Assembly (NCBI RefSeq): GCF_905475395.1
Contig: NC_058340.1
Coordinates: forward strand, 57,700,181-57,764,180
Direction: 5' to 3'
From: Chrysoperla carnea
Taxonomy: Eukaryota > Arthropoda > Insecta > Neuroptera > Chrysopidae
DNA length: 64,000 nt
A program made the translations under genes and the position numbers. A model generated the notes under the pieces. It saw only the letters and a list, made by a program, of their open reading frames with translations, had not been told where the DNA came from and ran no database searches. Each line of letters starts with the position of its first letter. The first letter of the stretch is position 1. Shown here one piece after another: positions 25,233 to 35,500 of the stretch.

Positions 25233-26975
25233 GGTTAAAAAAGAAAGTTTGGAGGAAGAAAAAGGCACAAAGTTTAGAGAGCTTCGAATCAGTTAATAAT
25301 AAACTCTTATTAACTTAAATACCTTACTTTTCTTCAATATTTTAACACATTCTGAGCATATAAATTTTCTTTTTTCTTTTAAAGACCGTTGTTCAATTTG
25401 TCCTCGAGTGTTTTTAGTAAGAATTTATTCTAAATTATGAGTAAATTATTATTTATTAGACACTTTGAAATCTTCGAAAATCAAATTCATTTGCTTATTA
25501 TTTATATCTAATTTGTAGCTTTCCAAATTTCACAGCTATGAGTCATTTTCAGTTTCGGAGTATGTTTTATTGGAATATATAAAATTTAAGAGCTCGGACT
25601 AGAGCTGATATGGGTCTATTTTATCCCGTGTGTACTCTATTTTAATTTATAAATTTGGATAATGTTAATGGTCCCTAAGTCCCCTCAGTTAAAGTCCGAT
25701 GTTTATAGGTATATGAGCTCGGTTTAATTTACGACTGGAATAAATTTTAGCAAAAATTTGACCTAATAACCTCTGTCTTAGGTTATTAAGTGTGAAAATA
25801 TTAAAATTTAATGCAAATGAAGATCATCGAAACCAAATCATTATAAAATTTCCGTAAGTGATCTCGAACGAAAATTATTCCGTAAAATTTAACTGGCAAC
25901 GAGGGTATATGTTATTTTATAATGTAGGGATTATTGATAGATATGTCATTTTATATAATTGAACGATTATCGAAAATCAAAAAAGAAAGTGGAAGTTGAT
26001 AAAGTAACCCCTCCCCCACAAAGCAAAATTTTGGATCCGCCATTGACGCGGGAGGTGGCATTTTGTACTCCATTTAAACTTCGCATCAAACTTTGCTAGC
26101 TATATTCAGAATAAAAAATTTAATACATATAAAACCAAATTTTAAAACTTTTCTGAATGGCCTAATTTCGCGGGTATTTTATTTATCGCTTTAATATGCT
26201 AAATTTAGATTCTTTGGCTCTCTAAGATTACGAAAACGTAAATTTACGAATCTTAAGAACCTAACGAGTTATTTGAAAAACATAAACTTGTAAAAATGAA
26301 AAATTAAGGCTTTAAATCTATAACATTAATGGCTACCAATGACTAGAGATATAATATTTTAGATGTATCCCTCTATAAATAAGAAATTCGTGTATTTTAA
26401 GTCATGAACATGTTTCTAAAAAGATTCAGGAAAGTGAAAATAACAATTTATCATTATATTGACAAAATATAGAGACAAATTACAATAAAGAAGACGCGAC
26501 AAGCGATCATTATTATTTTTTATTGCATACTTAATTTAGAGATATGAGTTCTTTGTAATACATATTTCATAATCTGTCCGTCAGGTACATTAGTCCGTCC
26601 CCCCAAACAAAGGCTCAGGAGATGCAACGTAAACTTATTTGAAACTATTTTTTTGGCAGTTTAAAGTTTTGTAGCAAACAAACATTCATACTTTGACGGG
26701 GTTTGTATATGGAAGTTTTGTGACTATTTCCATTAAATTTTTAATAAACACTTTATGAAGTTGTACAATTCAATATTTATTTTTAACTAACATATTTCAA
26801 CTGAATAAAATGATTTCTTTTAACAAAATATATTTATAAACCTATCTACTATCTCTAATCAGCGTCGGGAAAACCCCATTTGAAACATTCTTAAGACCTC
26901 CATATACACATATAAGCGTAAACAAAAATAGACAGAACTGGAATAAAAGGTATTAATGTATTATTTTCTATTAGT

Positions 26976-27085
26976 CTTTTTCCTCTGAAGATTAAAAAAA
27001 GATCCTCTAGATGGCAGGATATATTTGTACCCCCCCCCCAGTCTTGCCATCTAGCGGATCTTTTTTTAATCTTCAGAGGAAAAAG
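26976..27085. repeat. hairpin with CCTCTGAAGATT arms
   Basis: CTTTTTCCTCTGAAGATTAA … GATCCTCTAGATGGCA pairs with TGCCATCTAGCGGATC … TTAATCTTCAGAGGAAAAAG, around a short loop with a run of C. A mini version (AGCCTTTTTACTCTTCAGAG … AAAAAGGCT) is at 27209-27238. Confidence 0.75.
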
Positions 27086-27104
27086 GCCTGGAAATATTAA
27101 TTAT

Positions 27105-27204
27105 TGCATGTCCGGATTTAATGATAATATTATAATGTTTATAATTTGTCTTATGTAGTTAGTTAAAAATTTTTATTAGTATTATTTAAAAAATATAATG
27201 CTTT
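27105..27204 (+). repeat. dispersed repeat shared with 17999-18098
   Basis: TTATAATTTGTCTTATGTAG plus flanks (TCCGGATTTAA … ATTATTTAAAAAATATAATG) match the reverse complement of the centre of the inverted-repeat element 17705-18310. Confidence 0.65.
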
Positions 27205-27532
27205 AATTAGCCTTTTTACTCTTCAGAGGAAAAAGGCTGATTTAAGAATTATGTTGAAGTAAATTATCAAGGGATGCGTATAATCATCGTACTAATAAAA
27301 AATTCAAACCTTTTCAATAATTTGAATTGGAATGATGTTCCTAACTACAGTTCTCGATATATCAGCTGCACTTTAAACTCTAATGAACTGATATCGTCCT
27401 CTCTTGACATAAGATAGACATTAAAATTTCATATTCGGTTATATTGAAGATTATTCAAAATTTCAATAGGATATATGTATTTTGGTTAATTATACAAAAC
27501 CAGCACTCTATCTCTTGAGTCATGCTGTAAGT

Positions 27533-27583
27533 ATACCATAGGTCGTTACTCGTCCTTACGGAATACCATAGGTCGTTACTCGT
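27533..27583. repeat. two direct 21 bp copies, period 30
   Basis: ATACCATAGGTCGTTACTCG, plus one T, occurs at 27533 and 27563. Confidence 0.85.
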
Positions 27584-27846
27584 AGATTTTATTTCCGCCA
27601 TAATGATTACATTTCTACTCTTAAATAAAGTATACCTAGTTTATGATAATAAAATTTTTCTCCGTTTATTAACATTATTAACATTTTCAAAGAAATTAAA
27701 TTTTCAAAATTATTTCCAAAAGTTTTTTGTACTTATTAGAAATGACTTTATGACAATTTAAAGTTTCCTATAGACTTTCACCGATTTCGAATTAAAATTT
27801 CCAATGGTGATAGGGTGTAGTCAATACTTTCTAAGCAGTTTGCTTA

Positions 27847-27856
27847 TTTCGCGCGA
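27847..27856. promoter_or_regulatory. possible E2F site upstream of reductase
   Basis: TTTCGCGCGA fits the E2F consensus TTTSGCGC. It lies ~630 bp upstream of the reductase start codon. GC-rich words are rare in this AT-rich DNA. Binding is inferred from the motif and from the known S-phase control of the gene family. Confidence 0.35.
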
Positions 27857-28362
27857 TTCACTATTTTCTGAAGACACTGTAAAATTAAAATTATATAATA
27901 TATAATAATAATATACCTATTTTTGATCGCCTTTTTCACGGAATTATTAACAAGTTTGAACAGGCTATTTTTGTATATTGATTTAAGTAGCTTAACTATT
28001 GTTCGTTAGAAAGATAGCACTATACAACTTCAATATATCAAAGTAAAGGATAACAATACTATGGAAACTTTAGACTTATAGACTTACAAATAAATTAAAA
28101 AATCGAATAGACCATTTTTAAATAAATTTTATCCCGAATTTAATTACCGAAATATGTTCTCTAATAAATTTTGAAAATATAACAAATATCCTACGAAAAA
28201 AAGTTTTCTATTAAATAAGAGTGCTTGTTGACAAATTAAAATATTTAACACTTTCCAGTTCAACAGAATTTGCAGGTCTATGATACAAACATGCCATAAT
28301 GGTTATTTGGGGTTATATCACTTATATTATTATTGCACTTAAGATTCATCCAATACAAATAA

Positions 28363-28370
28363 TTCCCGCG
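28363..28370. promoter_or_regulatory. possible E2F site in the reductase proximal promoter
   Basis: TTCCCGCG fits the E2F core TTSSCGC and is ~112 bp upstream of the start codon, probably in the promoter or 5' leader. Inference from motif and position only. Confidence 0.35.
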
Positions 28371-28481
28371 TTTAAAAATGAAGCCTTACTCAATTATAAA
28401 AACTCCTGCATGTAACTGTTTTGTGTTTATTCATACTTAAACTCTTGAAAGTGACGTTGATCGTTTCGAAAAATATTCAAA

Positions 28482-30242
28482 ATGCCGCAATTAGCAAACT
28501 CAAACGACATAGAAAACCTCAAGGAAAATATGGAGAAAATTAACATGAAGTCTGAGGTAAAAAATGTGAACTATTTTCATTTTTATTTATAATACTACAT
28601 GGTTTATGTTTTAGGAAATTGGCGGGAAGACAGATAATAATGTTCTAACAGAAAACTCAGTTAATATAATTAAAAATGAACAAAATACTTTTAAATCAAA
28701 AACTGTTGAAAGAAAAACAGAAGAACAAGCTGAATTTGATCCTCAACTTGAACCTTTACTACGAGAAAATCCACGTCGATTTGTGATATTCCCTATACAG
28801 TATCCTGATATATGGCAAATGTACAAAAAAGCTGAAGCATCCTTTTGGACTGTTGAAGAAGTTGATCTATCTAAGGTATGTTTTTCTATTAAGAATTTAG
28901 GATTTTGTTTTGATCCTGCTTTTCATTCATAGGATATGAAAGATTGGGATTCATTAAAAGATGGCGAACGCCATTTTATATCCCACGTATTAGCATTTTT
29001 TGCTGCATCAGATGGAATTGTAAATGAAAATTTAGTTGAACGTTTTAGCCAAGAAGTTCAGCTCCCTGAAGCTAGATGCTTTTATGGTTTTCAAATAGCC
29101 ATGGAAAACGTTCACTCTGAAATGTACAGTCTTCTCATCGACACCTATATTAGAGATCCTCATCAAAGGTAAAATAATACCTCCCACTGACTGTCGTTTT
29201 TTATTAAAATTTTCTTTTTAAATTTGTAGAGATTTTCTTTTTAATGCGATTGAAACCTTACCTTGCGTAAAACAAAAAGCTGATTGGGCACTTAATTGGA
29301 TTTCAAGTAAGAATGCTACATTTGGTGAGAGAATTGTTGCATTTGCAGCTGTTGAAGGTATTTTCTTCTCTGGAAGTTTTGCAGCAATATTTTGGTTGAA
29401 GAAACGCGGTTTAATGCCAGGACTCACTTTTAGTAATGAGCTTATTTCCAGAGATGAGGTAAATATTTAAATTAATCATATTAATCTTTTTATACCAAAT
29501 CAACACAGCCGTGAACTTCTGCATCTACTTTCGTAATATTTCATTCAAATATATCAAATTTGATTACAAGATAATGACTCATTCTAGAATTACGGATATG
29601 TAAAATTAAAGTTTGAAAAAATCGATCATAATCTTGGGTTGGGAAATTTTTCCAGATCCAAATGTGGATCCGAAAAACGAGTCAACAAATTGCAATAAGA
29701 TTTGAAATATTAACTTACAACAGTCGCGTGATGCTAATGTTCAGCTGTGTTGATATGCAATAATCTAAATAATATTCAATTTTTAATATAATTTATTTTA
29801 TTTTCAGGGATTACATTGTGATTTTGCTTGTCTTATGTTCAAATATTTAGTACAAAAACCTTCCAAAGCTCGTGTAACAGAAATTATTAAGGATGCAGTT
29901 GTAATAGAACAAGAATTTTTAACGAATGCCATACCAGTTCGCTTATTAGGCATGAATTGTGATTTAATGTCACAATACATAGAATTCGTTGCAGATCGTT
30001 TATTAATGGAATTAGGTTGTTCCAAAGTAAGTTAATAAAAAAAATTAAATTAATGAGTTTTTACATTTAAAAAAAATCTTAATTTTTAGGTTTATAACTC
30101 ACCAAATCCATTCAGTTTTATGGAATTCATTTCTCTAGAAGGCAAAACAAATTTCTTCGAACGTAAAGTAGGAGAGTATCAAAAATGTGGTGTAATGACT
30201 TCTCGCCTGGATAACGTGTTTAGATTAGATGCAGACTTTTAA
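28482..30242 (+). CDS. RnrS: ribonucleoside-diphosphate reductase small subunit (R2)
   Basis: Six exons: 28482-28556, 28615-28875, 28933-29168, 29230-29458, 29808-30026 and 30090-30242, all with GT..AG introns in consistent phase, giving 390 residues, the usual R2 length. R2 holds the diiron-tyrosyl radical that lets the large subunit reduce ribonucleoside diphosphates to deoxy forms for DNA synthesis, in the cytosol. Key residues fall at mouse R2 positions: iron ligands D139, E170, H173, E233, E267 and H270, and radical tyrosine Y177 in MENVHSEMY. The C-terminus NVFRLDADF is the large-subunit-binding tail. A KEN motif at residues 14-16 resembles the APC/C degron of vertebrate RRM2. The presence of the KEN motif and a full set of ligands argues for the S-phase type and an active enzyme. 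The start is the first ATG in a good frame; E2F-like motifs lie upstream. Identification is secure. Confidence 0.97.
29499..29754. mobile_element. possible MITE in reductase intron 4
   Basis: ATCAACACAGC on the left and GCTGTGTTGAT on the right form an 11 bp inverted repeat with further partial matching inward (GTGAAC, TGTTC). About 256 bp, no frame. It occupies most of the 349 bp intron, the only long one in the gene. Confidence 0.45.
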
Positions 30243-30566
30243 ACGCAGCTGCAGTACAATTATTAATAGTTAAAATACCTAATTTACGTGATTTTTTTAA
30301 ATTATGATTCTTGAATTGACATTATTTTCAAGTTTCCATAAATTATTTTTCTGTTGCATTGATTAGCTGACATCACAGACAATTCCTGCAACTTCTTCCC
30401 GACATCTGTGAATGATATGCATACAATTACGAGAAAGCTTTTAAAATTTTGATACCGACACTTATTTTCTATGTAATTATCTTTAAAAAAATTTCAGTTT
30501 TTAATTTAGAAATTTCAATATCTTTTATCTACATTAATTTTCAGAGTTATATTTGCATATGCACTA

Positions 30567-30847
30567 ATATCGAGTTAAATTTCGATTTTGCCCCACTTTC
30601 CTAAATCAGTTTTTTGTATTTTTAAAATACGTATTTTCGACTACCAAGTACTCATCATCAGTAAGAATTAGCTAGTGATTACTTTTATTATGAATGTTAC
30701 TCTTTGCTAATTTGAGTAATATTCATAAGAGTAATCACTAGCTAATTCTTACTGATGATGACTACTTAGTAGTCGAAAATACGTATTTTAAAAATACAAA
30801 AAATTGATCTAGGAAATTGGGGCAAAAATCGAAATTTATTTCGATAT
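30567..30847. repeat. long palindrome in the reductase 3' region
   Basis: Two ~130 bp arms with a loop of about 11 bp (TTTGCTAATTT). The left arm runs ATATCGAGTTAAATTTCGAT … TCATCATCAGTAAGAATTAG …, and the right arm mirrors it to AAAATCGAAATTTATTTCGA. It lies 325 bp after the stop codon and before a distal AATAAA at 31147-31152, so it would be in the mRNA if that signal is used. A half copy sits in the syntaxin-18 intron at 49514-49640, so this is a dispersed foldback element. Confidence 0.8.
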
Positions 30848-31146
30848 ATCCTAGAGTTCTCATTTATTATCTTCGATAATATTTATACTAATATCGAGTG
30901 ATTTGAAATTTTTTTCTTTTAGTTTAGTGTTAATTTATAATTGTTTTTAACGCACTTCTCGAAATTAGTACTTATTTTATGATTAATGCACTTGAATTTT
31001 AATTAGTATTAGAGTTTATTCTCATAACCATATGAATATTTGATCTTGTATATATGATTTAAGTAAATTATAATTATTTCTAAAAATACAAAATTGTATG
31101 GCTTAATTGCTATTTTAATTTTGAGACATTATTGTTAATAGTTTTT

Positions 31147-31152
31147 AATAAA
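31147..31152 (+). terminator. candidate distal polyadenylation signal of reductase
   Basis: AATAAA about 905 bp after the stop codon. Other AT-rich variants occur nearer, so the actual 3' end is uncertain. Confidence 0.3.
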
Positions 31153-32548
31153 TAATATGTTTATAATATAATGAAAGTGTTATTTTTTCAATTAACTTAA
31201 CGATTAGATCTTCAAAAGGTAGATAACATAATGGTAGTAACGATTTGACTTTGGTCTTTATATAAATATCGCTTTTTCGTTAAGTCGGAAAACTTTCTTC
31301 CAAGACGTACATACGTACCGCAATTTGTTTATTTGAGTGTAATGTTGTAAACGATCAATTAGCAATTCTGGGAATAACAATAGTATGTATTCATTGTGTT
31401 AAATATGATTTTTACAAGTCTGAGGTAGGAATAATAAATTACGAAACGTTGCAAGTAATAAGTCGTTCAAATGGTAATAGAATAATGGTATAAAAATGAT
31501 CAAATTCCTTAACCTATACTATAAAAGTGTTTAAATTTTTAACTGACCCATAAATTTCAGTTTTTTAAGACGCTTTGAAATACTTTTGGTACCTAATATT
31601 CTAAATATTATTGAAATCTTAAAATTGTGAACATTTTTTCGAACATTCGAAAATAGACTAATTAGGTGATTTTATAAAAACCTATACCAAAATTTTGTTC
31701 ATAGCATTAATATTTTTAAGCGTTACAAACTTGGGACTAAACTAAATATACCTTGTATATTACATATGCATGGTACATGTTCACAATTTTAATTGTGTAA
31801 GTGTATAAATAATGAATAAATTCATAATTTCAATATTTTTATGAGTATTATAATTTAATATTATTTTTGCATATTTAATCATATTTAACAGGTACCTAGG
31901 TACCAACGTATCTAGGACCTAGTATTTTTAGAAAAATGTTGCCTTTATAGAATCAAAATTTTCATATTCATGTATTCCGGCATCTCTTGTATCAAACAAT
32001 TTAAATTTAACCGCTCATAGTGGCTTGTCAATTCTTGTACGCAATTATTATAAATACCAACCTAGTAATATTTTTTTATCAGCGCAAAATATAAAATTTT
32101 TTGTTTATTTAGTTTATTAATTAAATAGCAAAATTTTTCTCACAAACCAAAAGTGAATCTGTGTATAATCTGTGCAAATTGTTTGTTCATAATGTGTTGA
32201 TTCAAATTTTTAGTATAAATTTTAAAATTTTGCTGATTTTCAATCTTTTATCCTGTTTCTGTACCAGTGGACCGAATGAACGTTAGATAATCGGAGGAAT
32301 AAACAAACAACAATTTAATTCCAGTAGTTGATGAATTTACATGTGTCATTTAATGATTGAAAGCAGTAGTAGTTATTAGTTTCAAATGTTATTTGTTAAA
32401 TTATTGCTGTTTAATTCCTAGTGATCGACTGACATAAAAAAATTAGGTCTCCTTTTTTGTTAAGTTACACGTATTGAAAAGGTTAATAGTTGAAGTATGT
32501 TATAAATTTCTCCGAATAGTATTTCTACTGGAATAGAAATTGAGAAAA
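31153..32548. other. intergenic, reductase to RRM/F-box gene
   Basis: No coding sequence seen. A minus-strand R1 fragment (31655-31776: AAATCACCTAATTAGTC … GCGTTACAAACTTGGGAC … CATGGTAC on the other strand order) is the only recognisable repeat. The last few hundred bases should contain the promoter of the downstream gene, but I see no clear TATA box or other motif. Confidence 0.6.
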
Positions 32549-35500
32549 ATGTTCGACGAATTTAATTATGAATTAATCAGAGAGTATCATGAATTAAATG
32601 GCAATTCAGAATTAGGTTAATATTCCACAAGTCATTTTTACTTGATTACACAAATGATACATTTATTTTTCATCTTATTTTTTTAGAATTGACTACAGAA
32701 TTAAGAGACACAGAATCACAAACACATACTGAAGATGGTGTACCGATACGAAAATTGTATGCGGGAAATTTACCAAAACATGTAGGTTGAAATTTCAAAA
32801 ATATGTCTTATCATTTATTTAATTATTCAATTCAATTTTATTTTGTTTCAAGGTTTAATTTGCGAATTCATGTTTCTTTAGTTGCATTGTTAACAAAATT
32901 ATTTTTTTTGATTAACTCTTTCTTAACATTATTATATTATCCAGTCAAATTACACTTTGAAGGTTACAAAAATTCCCATAGAGCTAAAAATTGGTATGAA
33001 TGTTCAGAATACTATTATAAATGAATTGTGAAAAGTCCCCATCAATCCCTCTTGTTCAAAAAATTTTATTAAGGGGGAAGTTTGCAAAAATAGGCTTTTC
33101 GCGTTTTTCAGCAAAACGATGAGTTTCACAGCAAAAATAGTTCAGACACAAATTATAGATAATCCGATTCTCTACCAAAAGTGTCTCTACACCTTTTCAT
33201 AAGTATTGCCATTTTCGTGATATAGCGGTTCAAAGAATTGAACAAATTATTTTTTTCGTGAAAAACGCGAAAATCCTATATTTGCAAACTTCCCCCCTTA
33301 ATAAAATTTTTGCACAAGGGGGATTGATGGGGACTTCACAATTCATTTATAATAGTATTCTGAACATTCATACCAATTTTTAGCTCTATGGGAATTTTTG
33401 TAACCTTATTTATACTTTATGGACTAATTTGACTGGATAAATAAGCCATTTAACGTTTCTGGTTTTAATGTGTAATTCGTATTTTATTTAAAGGCAAATC
33501 CGCGTGAAGTTAAAAAACTTTTTGAAAAATATGGAGAAGTGGAAGATATTATATTAAGAAAACCCCAAAATCCTTCAAAATTTGCGTATGCCTTTGTTAC
33601 ATTTTCAGACACAAATGATGCCGTTAGGTAAGTATAGATACCTTTAAACTATTCTTGAATAATTTGGAATGTGTTAATGATATCTACTTTTTATTTTTAG
33701 AGTATTAAATGACAAAGACCGTATAATATTTTCATTTAGAAAACTTCGAATATCTCCCGCAGATTCATGGCATCAACCAGATTTTGCTCAGGAAACAAAC
33801 AAAGTAAATTTTTCTATACACAAAGAACTTCGAATAAGATAATGTTTTTTTTTTAATTTTAACATAATTCTGATTTAAATATGTCAGTCATATAGTCCGA
33901 TCAAAAATTTAGTCATAAGTTAATATTTAATTCTGATTATTATGAAAAGAAAATATGAGCTTATGTGCATATTTAGTTCTTAAATAAAATTAGAGTACTC
34001 CGCTTAGTTTATTATCACTATATTATTTAATTTCAGGACCCACAAGAAACTGAAGAATCATCCACCAAAACAGAAAAACCAGAAGCACATGTATTTTCAG
34101 AAACAGATCCAACGCTGGATTGTTTAAACGATGATTGTATGCTATATATTTTAAATATGCTTCCTTTAAAGGATCGCATTGTCGTAGAGCGAGTTAGTAA
34201 ACGTTGGCGAACATTGTGCCACGTATTATGGAATCAACAACGAGTATTATGCGTGAATACCGATTCATGGAGTTCATGGCATATAAATTTTACAACACAA
34301 CGTTTACGAAGTGTTCTTCTACGATGTGGACATTCTTTAAAAACATTAGATATATCAGAGAAGACATCGAAACTTAATACACGCACCTTACAAATTATTG
34401 GAAAATATTGTCCAAATATTGAAAACTTAAATATATCTGGTAATAAAAAATTTTATTAAATAAATAAACTTTATTGGTCTGAAATACGGCAATACACTGT
34501 CTTTCAAATAAGTGGCGCAATAAATTATAAATTTGGCTGATATTTATGTATACATTTTTTAAATTAATCGTATTCAAGATGATTATCCAGTCAAATTACA
34601 CTTTGAAGGTTAAAAAATTCCCATAGAGCTAAAAATTGGTATGAATGTTCAGAATACTATTATAAATGAATTGTGAAAAGTCCCCATCAATCCCCCTTGT
34701 GCAAAAAATTTTATTAAGGGGGAAGTTTGCAAATATATGTTTTTCGCGTTTTTCACGAAAAAAATAATTTGTTCAATTCTTTGAACCGCTATATCACGAA
34801 AATGGCAATACTTATGAAAAGGTGTAGAGACACTTTTGGTAGAGAATCGGATTATCTATAATTTGTGTCTGAACTATTTTTGCTGTGAAACTCATCGTTT
34901 TGCTGAAAAACGCGAAAAGCCTATTTTTGCAAACTAACCCCCCCCCCCTTTAATAAAATTTTTTGAACAAGGGGGATTAATGGAGACTTCACAATTCATT
35001 TATAATAGTATTCTGAACATTCATACCAATTTTTAGCTCTATGGGAATTTTTGTAACCTTACTTATATTTATTGGACTAATTTAACTGGATAATGAGTTA
35101 TTCAGAACTATAAACAATATTATTTAATACTTTTAATTTTGTCATATTTATAAAAATTTCGCATATTTTTCAGGTTTAACAGTATCTTGTCATGCAACAA
35201 AGTCTTTAGCATCGTGCTGTACTAATCTTCGTGAAATATCTATGGAACATTGTCCCGGTATCACAGACTATGAATTAAAGCCTATAATTATAGCCAACGA
35301 AAATATAGAAGTATTAAATTTATCAAGAAATTCAAAATTAACTGGATCATGCTTCGATTACTTAAAGTCATCTGTAAAACATATAAATGTTATGAATTGT
35401 ACATCGTTAGAAGGTGAACGTTTTGCGAAAAATTTAAAAAGATTCCATAATTTATTACAATTGAATTTAGATAGTTGTGTGACATTACGAAATTACACAA

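Larger units (their letters stand above)
1..28481. other. gene-poor, repeat-rich interval
   Basis: I find no protein-coding gene here. The open frames are short, low in complexity, and either fall inside repeats or show no recognisable domain. The interval is mostly AT-rich DNA with the dispersed repeats listed separately. Stretches of more than 300 bases in which I recognise nothing beyond AT-rich sequence include 1-840, 880-1520, 9000-9380, 10450-12000, 13660-14115, 15310-16035, 18320-19600, 22620-23980, 25240-26970 and 27590-27840. Very diverged exons or noncoding RNA genes cannot be excluded by eye. Confidence 0.75.

Noticed and set aside
32803-33024. 73-codon frame after exon 2 of the RRM/F-box gene
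   Set aside because: It lies in the intron and overlaps foldback element F1. The spliced exons give a continuous RRM without it.
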